A stretch of DNA of 64,000 nucleotides from an uncultured Litoreibacter sp. (GTDB lineage: Bacteria; Pseudomonadota; Alphaproteobacteria; Rhodobacterales; Rhodobacteraceae): NCBI GenBank assembly GCA_947501685.1, contig CANMWQ010000001.1:310001-374000 (forward strand). Direction: 5' to 3'. How positions within the stretch are numbered: position 1 is the first letter of the stretch; the number at the start of each line of letters is the position of its first letter. Position numbers and translations under genes: made by a program. The notes under the pieces are model-generated. The model was not told where the DNA came from. It was given only the letters and a program-made list of their open reading frames with translations, and did not search any database. This document shows positions 35,561 to 45,072 of this stretch, in pieces.

Positions 35561-37486
35561 TTGGGCAACGCGCGTAACATCGCCTTCTGGCTCGTTCTGC
35601 TTTTGCTGATCGTGGCGCTTTTCAACCTATTCAGCGGGGGTCAAACCCAGATGAATTCGCAAGAAATTGCGTATTCCGAATTCGTCGACCGCGTCGAGCG
35701 CGGGGAGGTGTCCGAAGTTACCCTCGATGGCGAACGCATCATCGGCCAAGCCGGTACAGAGCAGTTCGTCGTGATCAAACCAGCGGAGGTGGACGTCACC
35801 GAAGTGCTGCTCAACAACAATGTTGAAATCAGCGCTAAGTCTCAGGAACAAAACGGTCTTTTGGCCTATGTCGGCACGCTCCTGCCCTTCATTATCATCA
35901 TCGGCATCTGGATTTTCTTCATGAACCGGATGCAGGGCGGTGGCAAAGGCGGGGCGATGGGCTTCGGCAAATCCCGCGCCAAACTGCTGACCGAAAAGCA
36001 AGGCCGCGTGACCTTTGACGACGTCGCAGGCATCGACGAGGCCAAGGAAGAACTCGAAGAAATCGTGGAGTTTCTCCGCAACCCACAAAAATTCTCTCGC
36101 TTGGGCGGCAAGATCCCCAAGGGCGCGTTGCTTGTGGGCCCTCCCGGCACAGGTAAAACCCTGCTTGCGCGTGCCATTGCAGGCGAGGCCGGCGTGCCGT
36201 TCTTCACAATTTCCGGCTCCGACTTCGTGGAAATGTTTGTCGGTGTGGGTGCCTCCCGCGTCCGCGACATGTTCGACCAGGCCAAGAAAAACGCGCCTTG
36301 TATCCTGTTTATCGACGAAATCGACGCCGTTGGCCGCTCCCGTGGAGCAGGCTATGGCGGCGGAAATGACGAGCGCGAACAGACACTTAACCAGCTTCTG
36401 GTGGAGATGGACGGCTTTGAAGCCAATGAAGGCATCATCATCGTCGCCGCCACCAACCGCGCCGACGTGCTTGACCCTGCGCTGCTGCGCCCGGGCCGTT
36501 TTGACCGTCAAGTGCAGGTGCCAAACCCCGACATCAAAGGCCGCGAGAAGATTCTCCGCGTCCACGCTCGCAAAACCCCGCTGGGCCCCGATGTCGACCT
36601 GCGCATCATCGCGCGCGGCGCTCCGGGCTTCTCCGGCGCTGAGCTGGCAAACCTGGTAAACGAGGCCGCATTGTCCGCTGCCCGCATCGGCCGCCGCGTC
36701 GTCACGATGGAAGATTTCGAGATGGCGAAAGACAAGGTCCTGATGGGCGTCGAGCGCCGCTCGATGGTGCTGACGCAGGACCAGAAGGAAAAAACTGCCT
36801 ATCACGAGGCAGGCCACGCCATCGTCGGCCTCAACCTCGACAAATGCGACCCGGTCTATAAAGCCACGATCATCCCGCGCGGCGGCGCGCTCGGCATGGT
36901 GGTCTCGCTTCCCGAAATGGATCGCCTGCAGCTGTTCAAAGATGAGGCCAAGCAACGCATCGCCATGATGATGGCGGGCAAAGCCGCTGAAATCTTGAAA
37001 TACGGCGCGGATTCCGTGTCCTCCGGCCCCGTGGGCGACATCCAGCAGGCCAGCCAAATGGCGCGCTCCATGGTGATGCGCTGGGGCATGTCGGACAAGG
37101 TCGGCAATATCGACTACCAGGAAGCGGCCGCGGGCTATCAGGGCGGCGGCGGCGCGGGCGGGTTCTCCGTCTCGGCAGCAACCAAACAGCTGATTGAGGA
37201 TGAGGTCAAAGCCATCATCGACGAAGGCTACGCCACGGCCGTGAAGCTTCTGAAAAAACACAACAAAGAGTTCGAGCGTCTTGCACAAGGCCTTTTGGAA
37301 TATGAAACGCTGACCGGCGAGGAGATCACCAAGGTGATCAACGGCCAGCCGCTTGATTCCGACGATGACGACGACAAGGACAAGCCGAACTCTGACGGCA
37401 AAGCGGCGCTGGCCGCCATTCCGAAGACCAAAAAGCCCAAGCCGCCAAAAGGCGATCCGGGCATGGAGCCTGAACCCTCTGCATAG
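35561..37486 (+). CDS. ftsH: ATP-dependent zinc metalloprotease FtsH
   Basis: 641 residues, membrane-anchored AAA+ protease. Two N-terminal membrane helices ([35 protein letters not shown]) flank a periplasmic loop. The ATPase carries Walker [14 protein letters not shown] (about residue 190), Walker [12 protein letters not shown] and the arginine finger [17 protein letters not shown]. The zinc motif HEAGH lies near residue 414 with the third ligand further on ([17 protein letters not shown] region). The tail is acidic then basic (SDDDDDKD). Translation starts at TTG 35561 after AGGAG at 8 bases, with no ATG nearby. Confidence 0.97.
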   Translation: MGNARNIAFWLVLLLLIVALFNLFSGGQTQMNSQEIAYSEFVDRVERGEVSEVTLDGERIIGQAGTEQFVVIKPAEVDVTEVLLNNNVEISAKSQEQNGLLAYVGTLLPFIIIIGIWIFFMNRMQGGGKGGAMGFGKSRAKLLTEKQGRVTFDDVAGIDEAKEELEEIVEFLRNPQKFSRLGGKIPKGALLVGPPGTGKTLLARAIAGEAGVPFFTISGSDFVEMFVGVGASRVRDMFDQAKKNAPCILFIDEIDAVGRSRGAGYGGGNDEREQTLNQLLVEMDGFEANEGIIIVAATNRADVLDPALLRPGRFDRQVQVPNPDIKGREKILRVHARKTPLGPDVDLRIIARGAPGFSGAELANLVNEAALSAARIGRRVVTMEDFEMAKDKVLMGVERRSMVLTQDQKEKTAYHEAGHAIVGLNLDKCDPVYKATIIPRGGALGMVVSLPEMDRLQLFKDEAKQRIAMMMAGKAAEILKYGADSVSSGPVGDIQQASQMARSMVMRWGMSDKVGNIDYQEAAAGYQGGGGAGGFSVSAATKQLIEDEVKAIIDEGYATAVKLLKKHNKEFERLAQGLLEYETLTGEEITKVINGQPLDSDDDDDKDKPNSDGKAALAAIPKTKKPKPPKGDPGMEPEPSA

Positions 37487-37492
37487 AAGATC

Positions 37493-37523
37493 AAACCCCG
37501 GCCACCGCGCCGGGTTTTTCTTT
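37493..37523 (+). terminator. Rho-independent terminator of ftsH
   Basis: CCCGGC / GCCGGG stem within AAACCCCGGCC-ACC-GCGCCGGGTTTTT, followed by TTTTTCTTTT, just after the ftsH stop. Confidence 0.8.
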
Positions 37524-37609
37524 TGGAATGGCGATCATCACAAACCGTGACTGGACGCGAGAGATCCTGCTTGCGAAAAAGCAGTGAGACCTCACCAAGG
37601 AGCCCCCCC

Positions 37610-38194
37610 ATGCCCGCGCTGATCAAAACCAAACATGTCGGTAAAGTCACTTGGCTGGGCCGGGTTCCTGATCGCGACGCAGCCCTCAGCTCGATGCCCG
37701 CACAAGAGCTTGAGGCGCTTTATAGCGGCATAGTTGGCGAGGATCACGGCGGGCTGACGCGCCCCTCCTGTAGCCGTGTGGTGACGCAATATCCCAAAGG
37801 CACGGACATTCGAAACACCCGCCAGATCTGCATCGTCTCCGCCGAAGAAATGGCCGCCGTCGCCGCCGAGATCGGGGTCGAGGCCTTTGACCCAAGCTGG
37901 TGCGGGGCCGGGATGGTCATTGAAGGCATCCCCGATTTCACCCACATCCCGCCCTCTTCCCGCCTGCAAACGGAGCAGGGCACCACGCTGACGGTGGATA
38001 TGGAAAACCAGCCCTGCCATTTGCCCGCGCCCTATATTGACGCCGATGCGCCGGGCCACGGGCGCGGCTTCAAAGCGGCGGCCAAGGATCGTCGCGGGGT
38101 CACGGCTTGGGTCGAGCGCGAGGGCAAGCTGCAGGTGGGCGACATGGTGACGCTCCATATTCCCGCCCAAAGGGGCTGGCAGCCAGAGAGCTGA
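37610..38194 (+). CDS. MOSC domain-containing protein
   Basis: About 194 residues, single MOSC-type domain (MoCo sulfurase C-terminal-like), cytoplasmic. The core reads EALYSGIVGEDHGGLTRPSC, then TQICIVSAEEM-like (RQICIVSAEEMAAV), and the MOSC cysteine in DPSWCGAGMVIEGIPDFTHIPP. Family members handle sulfur or reduced metals around the molybdenum cofactor. ATG 37610 follows AAGGAGCC at optimal spacing. It may act with molybdenum cofactors imported by ModABC, but no direct link is visible. Confidence 0.8.
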   Translation: MPALIKTKHVGKVTWLGRVPDRDAALSSMPAQELEALYSGIVGEDHGGLTRPSCSRVVTQYPKGTDIRNTRQICIVSAEEMAAVAAEIGVEAFDPSWCGAGMVIEGIPDFTHIPPSSRLQTEQGTTLTVDMENQPCHLPAPYIDADAPGHGRGFKAAAKDRRGVTAWVEREGKLQVGDMVTLHIPAQRGWQPES

Positions 38195-38309
38195 CGGCTG
38201 AGCCGAATCCGAGGCCGGAAATGTCGCAATCGCACGGTGGGGCCGCCGGTATGCGGTTGTATAGCGGTTCCAATGCAGCGGCGCAGTTCGCCGGCGAGGG
38301 AGCACAGAC

Positions 38310-39986
38310 ATGGCCTATAAATCCGACATCGAAATTGCCCGCGAGGCAAAGAAACAGAAAATTCAGGAGATCGGCGCAAAGCTCGATATCCCCAATGATG
38401 ACCTGCTGCCTTACGGCCACGACAAGGCGAAGGTCAGCCAGTCCTTCATCAACTCGGTGCAGAAAAACAAGGACGGCAAGCTGATCCTTGTGACCGCGAT
38501 CAACCCGACCCCTGCGGGCGAGGGCAAGACCACGACCACAGTCGGTCTGGGCGACGGGCTCTGCCGTATTGGCAAGAAAGCCGCGATCTGCATTCGGGAG
38601 GCCTCCCTGGGGCCAAACTTCGGGATGAAGGGCGGGGCTGCCGGTGGCGGCTACGCGCAAGTGGTTCCGATGGAAGACATGAACCTGCATTTCACAGGTG
38701 ACTTCCACGCCATCACCTCTGCCCATTCGCTGCTGTCGGCGATGCTCGACAACCACATCTATTGGGGCAACGAGGCCGAGATCGACATCCGCCGCGTGCA
38801 ATGGAAACGCGTCGTCGACATGAATGACCGCGCCCTGCGTCAGGTCAACGTGTCGCTCGGAGGCGTCGCCAACGGCTTCCCGCGCGAGGGCGGTTTTGAC
38901 ATCACCGTGGCCTCTGAGGTCATGGCGATCCTCTGTCTGGCGCGCAATCTTGAGGATTTGCAAAAACGTCTGGGCGACATGATCGTGGCCTACCGCCGCG
39001 ACCGCTCCCCGGTGTTCTGCCGCGACATCAAAGCCGACGGTGCAATGACCGTGCTGCTAAAAGACGCGATGCAGCCCAACCTCGTGCAGACGCTGGAAAA
39101 CAACCCCGCCTTCGTGCATGGCGGCCCCTTCGCCAACATCGCGCATGGCTGTAACTCGGTCATTGCGACCACCACGGCGCTGAAAATCGCCGATTACGTG
39201 GTGACCGAGGCGGGCTTCGGCGCAGACCTTGGGGCCGAGAAATTCATGAACATCAAATGCCGCAAAGCCGGGCTGAAGCCTGATTGCGTGGTGCTTGTGG
39301 CCACGGTGCGGGCCATGAAGATGAATGGCGGCGTGGCCAAGGCCGATCTGGGCGCGGAAAATGTCGAGGCCGTCAACGAGGGCTGCGCCAATCTGGGCCG
39401 CCATATCGGCAACCTCAAAAGCTTCGGCGTGCCGGTGGTCGTGGCGATCAACCACTTCGTCACCGACACGGATGCGGAAGTGCAGGCGGTCAAGGACTAC
39501 GTTGCGACCCAAGGCTCCGAGGCGATCTTGAGCCAGCACTGGGAACACGGCTCCAAAGGGTCCGAGGCGCTGGCCACGCGGGTGGCCGAGATTGCCGATA
39601 GTGGCGTCAGCCAATTTGCGCCGCTCTATGGTGATGACCTTCCCTTGTTAGAAAAAATCAACCGGATCGCCAAATCCATCTACCGCGCCGACGAGGTGCT
39701 GGCCGATCAGAAAATCCGCGACCAGCTGAAACTGTGGGAAGAGCAGGGCTACGGACATCTGCCGATCTGCATGGCGAAAACGCAATATTCCTTCTCGACC
39801 GACCCAACCCTGCGCGGCGCCCCGGTGGGCCATTCCGTGCCCGTGCGCGAGGTGCGCCTCTCCGCCGGCGCAGGCTTTGTTGTGGTGGTCTGCGGCGAGA
39901 TCATGACCATGCCGGGCCTGCCACGTGTGCCGTCGGCTGAGAATATTCACCTCAATGCAGATGGGCAAATCGAAGGTCTGTTCTAG
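38310..39986 (+). CDS. fhs: Formate-tetrahydrofolate ligase
   Basis: 558 residues. It joins formate to tetrahydrofolate using ATP, giving 10-formyl-THF. The P-loop is in [20 protein letters not shown], followed by [23 protein letters not shown] and the conserved [11 protein letters not shown]. Homotetrameric cytoplasmic enzyme; normal length. It pairs with folD 112 bases downstream, so formate and serine-derived carbon units can be interconverted. GGGAG lies before ATG 38310. Confidence 0.97.
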   Translation: MAYKSDIEIAREAKKQKIQEIGAKLDIPNDDLLPYGHDKAKVSQSFINSVQKNKDGKLILVTAINPTPAGEGKTTTTVGLGDGLCRIGKKAAICIREASLGPNFGMKGGAAGGGYAQVVPMEDMNLHFTGDFHAITSAHSLLSAMLDNHIYWGNEAEIDIRRVQWKRVVDMNDRALRQVNVSLGGVANGFPREGGFDITVASEVMAILCLARNLEDLQKRLGDMIVAYRRDRSPVFCRDIKADGAMTVLLKDAMQPNLVQTLENNPAFVHGGPFANIAHGCNSVIATTTALKIADYVVTEAGFGADLGAEKFMNIKCRKAGLKPDCVVLVATVRAMKMNGGVAKADLGAENVEAVNEGCANLGRHIGNLKSFGVPVVVAINHFVTDTDAEVQAVKDYVATQGSEAILSQHWEHGSKGSEALATRVAEIADSGVSQFAPLYGDDLPLLEKINRIAKSIYRADEVLADQKIRDQLKLWEEQGYGHLPICMAKTQYSFSTDPTLRGAPVGHSVPVREVRLSAGAGFVVVVCGEIMTMPGLPRVPSAENIHLNADGQIEGLF

Positions 39987-39998
39987 ACAAGAAAGAGA

Positions 39999-40033
39999 GC
40001 GGGCCAACGGGGCATCGAGCCCCCTTGGCCCGC
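39999..40033 (+). terminator. Large hairpin after fhs
   Basis: GCGGGCCAA-C-GGGG (39999-40012) pairs with CCCC-C-TTGGCCCGC (40020-40033) around a 7-base loop, with one C-C mismatch. It lies 12 bases past the fhs stop. There is no U-run, so it may be an attenuator, mRNA-stabilising structure or part of the repeated element. Confidence 0.55.
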
Positions 40034-40055
40034 GTCGCCGCGTTGCGGCTCCATG

Positions 40056-40090
40056 CCTCCGGCGGGAGGTATTTTTAAAGCAGTGATGGG
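40056..40090 (+). repeat. CCTCCGGCGGGAGGTATTTTT-type intergenic element (copy B)
   Basis: CCTCC-GGCG-GGAGG (40056-40069) then TATTTTTAAAGCAGTGATGGG. Fifteen bases around the T-run match copies A (23757-23782) and C (44200-44227). It lies just before the folD start and can fold into a short terminator-like hairpin. Confidence 0.6.
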
Positions 40091-40098
40091 AGAGAGAC

Positions 40099-41001
40099 AT
40101 GGCCGCGACGGTGATTGACGGAAAAGAATTTGCAGCACGGGTGCGGGGCCAGGCCGCCGAACATGTGGCGGCGCTGAAGGCGAATCACGGCATCACACCT
40201 GGTTTGGCGGTTGTGTTGGTGGGCGAGGACCCGGCGAGCCAGGTCTATGTCCGCTCCAAGGGGAAGATGACCGTTGAGGTCGGCATGAACTCCGTCGAGC
40301 ACAAGCTGGACGTGAACACCTCGCAAGAGGACCTGCTGGCGATGATCGACCAGCTGAACACTGACCCGGCCATCCACGGTATTCTGGTGCAGCTGCCGCT
40401 GCCCGGTCACTTGAACGAGGATCTGGTGATCAACTCCATCGACCCCGCCAAGGATGTGGACGGGTTTCATATCTCCAATGTCGGCCTCTTGGGGACGGGG
40501 CAGAAATCCATGGTGCCGTGTACTCCGCTTGGTTGCCTGATGATGCTGCGGGACCACCACGGGTCGCTGTCGGGCATGGATGCGGTGGTGATTGGCCGCT
40601 CGAATATTGTCGGCAAGCCAATGGCGCAGCTTTTGCTGGGCGACAGCTGCACGGTGACCATCGCGCATTCGCGCACCAAGGATTTGCCCGATGTGGTGCG
40701 CCGTGCCGACATTGTGGTGGCCGCCGTGGGGCGCCCTGAAATGGTGCTCGGCGACTGGATCAAGCCCGGCGCGACGGTGATTGACGTGGGCATCAACCGG
40801 CTGGACGCGCCCGAGAAGGGCGCGGGCAAGACCCGGTTGGTGGGCGACGCGGACTATGCCAGCTGCGCCGAAGTGGCAGGTGCCATCACCCCGGTGCCGG
40901 GCGGCGTTGGGCCAATGACCATCGCTTGCCTTTTGGCCAACACGGTGACGGCCTGCTGCCGGGCCAATGGCTTAGCGGAGCCCGAAGGGCTGACCGCTTA
41001 A
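40099..41001 (+). CDS. folD: Methylenetetrahydrofolate dehydrogenase / methenyltetrahydrofolate cyclohydrolase
   Basis: 300 residues, bifunctional. It interconverts methylene-THF, methenyl-THF and 10-formyl-THF using NADP. Motifs: [21 protein letters not shown] with the catalytic Lys, [26 protein letters not shown], and the cofactor loop [18 protein letters not shown]. It follows fhs in a one-carbon pair. Its TAA overlaps the TAA of pdeM on the opposite strand in CTTAAG. Confidence 0.97.
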   Translation: MAATVIDGKEFAARVRGQAAEHVAALKANHGITPGLAVVLVGEDPASQVYVRSKGKMTVEVGMNSVEHKLDVNTSQEDLLAMIDQLNTDPAIHGILVQLPLPGHLNEDLVINSIDPAKDVDGFHISNVGLLGTGQKSMVPCTPLGCLMMLRDHHGSLSGMDAVVIGRSNIVGKPMAQLLLGDSCTVTIAHSRTKDLPDVVRRADIVVAAVGRPEMVLGDWIKPGATVIDVGINRLDAPEKGAGKTRLVGDADYASCAEVAGAITPVPGGVGPMTIACLLANTVTACCRANGLAEPEGLTA

Positions 41002-41660
41002 GCGCGAAGCGGCACGGCGCAGGGCAGGGGGCCGGTGAGGATCGCGTAAGCGCCCGGCCCCATCAAGGAGGTCAATGCGTGATCCGTGCTGCGCAGCCCG
41101 CCCGTATAGGTGCCGAATGCTGGCAGGATCAGGCGGGTCTCCGACACCAGAAAGCTGGGCCGTGTCACCACGCGACCGCGCAGCGGGACGGAGGTTTTCG
41201 GGTGGTAATGCCCCGAGACCTCGCCTCTTGCCCCTTCTTGTGCGATGTGGCGGAAGGTCAGCGGTCCGGTGGTTAGTTCAGACAAATGGGTGCCGCCGAA
41301 CTCCAACGGGCCAGGGTCGTGGTTGCCCTCAATCCAGACCCAGTTTCGGCCCGCCATAAGGCGCGACAGGGTCATCACCTCGGCCTCTGGCAGGGCGTGT
41401 CCGGCGTCCAGATCGTCAAAACTGTCCCCAAGACAGACCACGCAGGCCGGGTCATGCAGCGCGATCAATGCGTCCAGCCGGGCCAGCGTGTCGCGGGTCT
41501 CGTAGGGGGGGAGCAATTGGCGCGAGCGGCGGGCCATGCGTTCTGATTTGCCCAGATGCAGGTCCGAGACGACCAAGAGCCGCTCCGCTGGCCAGAACAA
41601 GGCCCCGGTACCAAGCGCCAGCAACTCGGCCCCGCAAAAGGAAAACGCGTAGAAGTTCAT
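40998..41660 (-). CDS. pdeM: Ligase-associated DNA damage response endonuclease (PdeM-type)
   Basis: 220 residues of the calcineurin-like phosphoesterase fold. Metal-binding blocks in order: [33 protein letters not shown] and [10 protein letters not shown]. PdeM-type endonucleases occur with the Lhr-Core helicase, an exonuclease and an ATP-dependent DNA ligase in a repair module. Here the helicase gene lies just upstream on the same strand (50-base gap), so the two are probably co-transcribed. The ligase and exonuclease are not in the window. Confidence 0.85.
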   Translation of the reverse strand: MNFYAFSFCGAELLALGTGALFWPAERLLVVSDLHLGKSERMARRSRQLLPPYETRDTLARLDALIALHDPACVVCLGDSFDDLDAGHALPEAEVMTLSRLMAGRNWVWIEGNHDPGPLEFGGTHLSELTTGPLTFRHIAQEGARGEVSGHYHPKTSVPLRGRVVTRPSFLVSETRLILPAFGTYTGGLRSTDHALTSLMGPGAYAILTGPLPCAVPLRA

Positions 41661-41710
41661 GTTGTGTTCCTACGCCCCGCCACAGGAAAGCGCCAGTTCA
41701 AATCCCCCGC

Positions 41711-44164
41711 TCAGTAGGGCACAGCCCAGCGCTTTGGCGCTGTAATCTGCTCCGGCAGCTTGGCGTCGTCAAACAGGCGCTGCGCCTCTTCCGCCAGCAG
41801 CCGTTCCTCGGCGAGGCCTTTGACCGGCACCCGCCCTACTTCCAGAAACAGCGGCGCGGCCAGCGGGGTGACGCGGTCCAGTTCGATCAGATCGACGCGG
41901 CCTTGGGTGCGCTGCACCATCTCCTCCACGCGGCCAAAGTCGATCAGGCCTTTCATGGCCTCCTCTCGGGTGATGTCGAGCATCAGGTGGTCGGGGTCAT
42001 ATTTGCGCAACGTGTCATAGAGAATATCCGACGAAAACGTCGCCTGTCGCCCCGATTTGCGCGCCCCGCGCGTCATCCGGTCAATCAGCGCGCCGATCAC
42101 CGCCGAGTTGCGAAAGGTCCGTTTCATCACCGCGTTCCCGGCCAACCATGTCTCCAGGCCTTCGCGCAGATTACTCATGTCAAACAAGGGGGTAGGGTCG
42201 CGCAGGGGCTCCAGCCCCCAGATCAGAACGGCATAATCCGTGGCCACGAAACCAAGCGGGTGGAGCCCTTGCGCCTCCATCCTCTGGGTCAGAAGCAGTC
42301 CCAGCGTCTGCATCGCATTGCGCCCGGCAAAGCCGTAGATCACCGTGTTGGCCCGCCCGTCGCGCGGGAAGCTTTCGATCAGCAGGCGCCCCGGCTCCGG
42401 CAGTTTCGAGCGCTCCCGTTGCAGCTGCAACCACTGGGCCGTATGGCCGGGCAGGTCGGGCCAGCTGTCTTGCTGCAAGATGCTGAGAATGCGGGTGCTC
42501 AACTGCGTCGAGGTGGCAAATTTCGTGCCCATAAACGTGGCGATCCGGGGCTTGTCCGACGGAGACCGCGTGACCTGCACCGTCATCTCATTCAGCCCCT
42601 CATATTTGACGATCTGCCCGCCGATCAGAAACGTGTCGCCCTGGGTCAGGGTGGAGGCGAAGCCTTCCTCGATCTCGCCCAAAGGGGTGCCGCCAGAGCC
42701 CGGACCGCGCCGGGCTTTGAGGCGGACTTTCAGCGTTTCGGTGTCGATGATCGTGCCCAGATTCATGCGGATCTGCGCCGCCGCGCGCGGGTCGCGCAGC
42801 TGCCATTTGCCGCCCCGCTGCACCAGCCGCTGGTATTTATCATAGGCCCTGAGCGCGTAGCCGCCAGTGGCGCAATAATCCAAACATTGCTCGAATTTCT
42901 CTAGGCTCAGCCCGGCATAGGGACCCGCCGTTGTGATCTCGCCATAAAGCGTTGCGGCGTCAAACGGCCCGGCGGCGGCGCAGTTCAGAATATGCTGGCA
43001 CAACACATCCCGCGGCCCCGGCCCGCGCGGATCGCCGTCCAGATCATGCGCCAAAGCGGCATCCAGCGCGGCCTTGCACTCGACGATTTCAAACCGGTTG
43101 GCCGGCACCAGCAGCGCTTTTGACGGCGCGTTATAGCGGTGATTGGCCCGCCCGATCCGCTGCACCAGCCGCTTCACATTCTTTGGCGCGCCAATCTGGA
43201 TCACCAGATCCACGTCGCCCCAGTCAATGCCGAGATCGAGGCTGCCCGTGCACACAATCGCCTTCAGCGACCCGTCCACCATGGCTTGCTCGACTTTCAA
43301 ACGCTGTTCTTTGGCCAGCGCACCGTGATGGATGCCGATGGGCAGCGGATCCTCATTGGCCAGCCACAGATGATGGAAAAACAGCTCCGCCTGTGCCCGC
43401 GTGTTGTGGAAAATCAGCGTGGTGTTATGGGCGCGGACCTGCTCCAGCACCGCCGGGATCGCGTATTTGCCACCGCCGCCCGCCCAGGGCGGGGCTTCCT
43501 CCGTTTCCAGCATGGAGATATCGGGATCCGGCCCCGGATCGGCCTCGATGATCTGAGTGGGCTGCGGGTGGCAGGCCAGAAAATCGGCAATTGCTTGCGG
43601 GTCTTCAACCGTGGCCGACAGCCCCACGCGGCGCAGGTCAGGGGCGAGGGATTGCAGACGCGACAAGGCCAGCATCAGTTGATCGCCGCGCTTGCTCTCG
43701 GCCAGGGCGTGGATTTCATCCACGATGATGCGCTGTACACCGGCAAAGATGCGCGGCGCATCCTCATAGGTCAGCAGCAGCGCGAGGCTTTCGGGCGTCG
43801 TCAGCAAAATATGCGGCGGGTCAGCCCGTTGGCGGCGTTTTTGGGTATAGGTCGTGTCGCCGGTGCGGTCCTCGATGCGGATATCGAGCCCGATCTCCTC
43901 CACGGGTGCGCGTAAGTTGCGCTTGATGTCAGCGGCCAGCGCTTTCAGGGGCGAGACATAAAGCGTGTGCAGCCCCGCGCGCGGCGCGTCATGCAATTCG
44001 GCCAGCGTTGGCAGAAACCCGGCCATGGTCTTGCCGCCGCCCGTGGGCGCGATCAGCAGGCTGGCGGGCGCGTCGCGGGCGTCAAGCATGGCCTGCTGGT
44101 GCGGATGGACCTGCCAGCCTTTGCGGGCAAACCATTGGGTGATGGGGGCGGGAAGCTGTGTCAT
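41711..44164 (-). CDS. Ligase-associated DNA damage response DEXH-box helicase (Lhr-Core type)
   Basis: 817 residues. SF2 helicase domains: Walker A APTGGGKTMAGFLP, motif Ia YVSPLKALA, DEIH box in IIVDEIHALAESKRGDQL, motif III LSATVED, then the C-terminal RecA domain with TLIFHNTRAQAELF, GSLDLGIDWG and QRIGRANHRYN. A winged helix and the Lhr domain IV follow. Length fits the Core-type, without the long C-terminus of full Lhr. It probably works with PdeM. Divergent from nothing on the right: the next gene is also minus and ends at 44233. Confidence 0.93.
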   Translation of the reverse strand: MTQLPAPITQWFARKGWQVHPHQQAMLDARDAPASLLIAPTGGGKTMAGFLPTLAELHDAPRAGLHTLYVSPLKALAADIKRNLRAPVEEIGLDIRIEDRTGDTTYTQKRRQRADPPHILLTTPESLALLLTYEDAPRIFAGVQRIIVDEIHALAESKRGDQLMLALSRLQSLAPDLRRVGLSATVEDPQAIADFLACHPQPTQIIEADPGPDPDISMLETEEAPPWAGGGGKYAIPAVLEQVRAHNTTLIFHNTRAQAELFFHHLWLANEDPLPIGIHHGALAKEQRLKVEQAMVDGSLKAIVCTGSLDLGIDWGDVDLVIQIGAPKNVKRLVQRIGRANHRYNAPSKALLVPANRFEIVECKAALDAALAHDLDGDPRGPGPRDVLCQHILNCAAAGPFDAATLYGEITTAGPYAGLSLEKFEQCLDYCATGGYALRAYDKYQRLVQRGGKWQLRDPRAAAQIRMNLGTIIDTETLKVRLKARRGPGSGGTPLGEIEEGFASTLTQGDTFLIGGQIVKYEGLNEMTVQVTRSPSDKPRIATFMGTKFATSTQLSTRILSILQQDSWPDLPGHTAQWLQLQRERSKLPEPGRLLIESFPRDGRANTVIYGFAGRNAMQTLGLLLTQRMEAQGLHPLGFVATDYAVLIWGLEPLRDPTPLFDMSNLREGLETWLAGNAVMKRTFRNSAVIGALIDRMTRGARKSGRQATFSSDILYDTLRKYDPDHLMLDITREEAMKGLIDFGRVEEMVQRTQGRVDLIELDRVTPLAAPLFLEVGRVPVKGLAEERLLAEEAQRLFDDAKLPEQITAPKRWAVPY

Positions 44165-44199
44165 TGCCCCTTAGCTAGCACGCGCGCCAAAGATTTAAT

Positions 44200-44227
44200 G
44201 CCTCCGGCGGGGATATTTTTAAACATG
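44200..44227 (+). repeat. CCTCCGGCGGGGATATTTTT-type intergenic element (copy C)
   Basis: GCCTCCGGCGGGGATATTTT and AAACATGG share the core of copies A and B. Both flanking genes run on the minus strand, so this plus-oriented copy cannot be the terminator of an adjacent gene. That favours a dispersed element rather than a plain terminator. Confidence 0.55.
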
Positions 44228-44232
44228 GAAAG

Positions 44233-45072
44233 TCAGGGACGCGGTTTGAGCTGTCCGACCATCTGGGCCAAGAGCTTTGGCAGGTTTGTATCTGCGCCCT
44301 CGGGTGCGGCATCCAGCGCGCTTTCGACATCTTTTTTCAGGATGCCGAGCGTGTTTCCGGGGTCATAGCCTTTGCGGGCAAACTCGATCTCGTCAAAGCC
44401 CGAGGCCAGCCAGTTTTGACCTGATGACGTGTTGATCAGGGCAAGCAAACCCGCCTCATCCAGCCCCGCCTGATCGGCCCAGTCCAGCACCAGTCGTGTC
44501 ATCACCGTGTTGGAGCCGGCCAGCAGGTTATTGAGCACTTTTGCCTGCATCCCCGCGCCATATTTCCCCATCCGGTGGGTATGCGCGCCCATGGCTTCAA
44601 AGAGCGGCGCGCAAAGATCCAATGCTGTGTCATCGCCTCCCGTCATAAAAGACAAACTGGCGGATTTGGCTTTCACCTCTGCCCCCGACATGGGCGCGTC
44701 AATCAACGCGATCCGGTCCGGCACCCGGTCGCGTAACCCCAAGACATATCGCGGGCTGAGCGTGGAGCTTATGATCAAAATCTCCAAACCGGGGGCATGC
44801 GCCAGCAGGCCTTCGGGGCCAAAGAGCAGCGCGTCGGTTTGCGCAATGTCGCGCACCACGGTGATCGCTGTTTTTAAACCCGCGCCGAAACCCGCGACAT
44901 CTGTGGTGAGATGGGCGCTGAGCGCTCCGAACTCCGACACAGGGCGTATATCCAACCCGCGCGCCTCACATCCGGCACGCAAAAGGGCGCCCAACATAGG
45001 CGCCCCCATTGTGCCGCATCCGGCAAGGCCGACCGGTTCAAGACTAGTGAACGATCTCTTCGTCTTTGACAT
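44233..45072 (-). CDS. 3-hydroxyisobutyrate dehydrogenase-family NAD(P)-dependent oxidoreductase
   Basis: 279 residues of the beta-hydroxyacid dehydrogenase family. The dinucleotide-binding GLAGCGTMGAPML opens the protein (an AGCG version of GLGxMG), with the substrate motif IDAPMSGAEVKAKSASLSFM near residue 125 and the catalytic Lys in GAGMQAKVLNNLLAGSN. The substrate could be 3-hydroxyisobutyrate, tartronate semialdehyde or another beta-hydroxyacid. ATG 45072 overlaps the end of the upstream AAA+ gene by 29 bases; no later start is available, so the overlap is real or the gene starts are misjudged. Confidence 0.85.
   Translation of the reverse strand: MSKTKRSFTSLEPVGLAGCGTMGAPMLGALLRAGCEARGLDIRPVSEFGALSAHLTTDVAGFGAGLKTAITVVRDIAQTDALLFGPEGLLAHAPGLEILIISSTLSPRYVLGLRDRVPDRIALIDAPMSGAEVKAKSASLSFMTGGDDTALDLCAPLFEAMGAHTHRMGKYGAGMQAKVLNNLLAGSNTVMTRLVLDWADQAGLDEAGLLALINTSSGQNWLASGFDEIEFARKGYDPGNTLGILKKDVESALDAAPEGADTNLPKLLAQMVGQLKPRP

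Noticed and set aside
35627-37288. 553-codon minus-strand frame antisense to ftsH
   Set aside because: Repetitive His/Asp-rich shadow of a clear gene.
41468-42904. 478-codon plus-strand frame antisense to the helicase
   Set aside because: Shadow of a well-supported helicase gene; no start signal.
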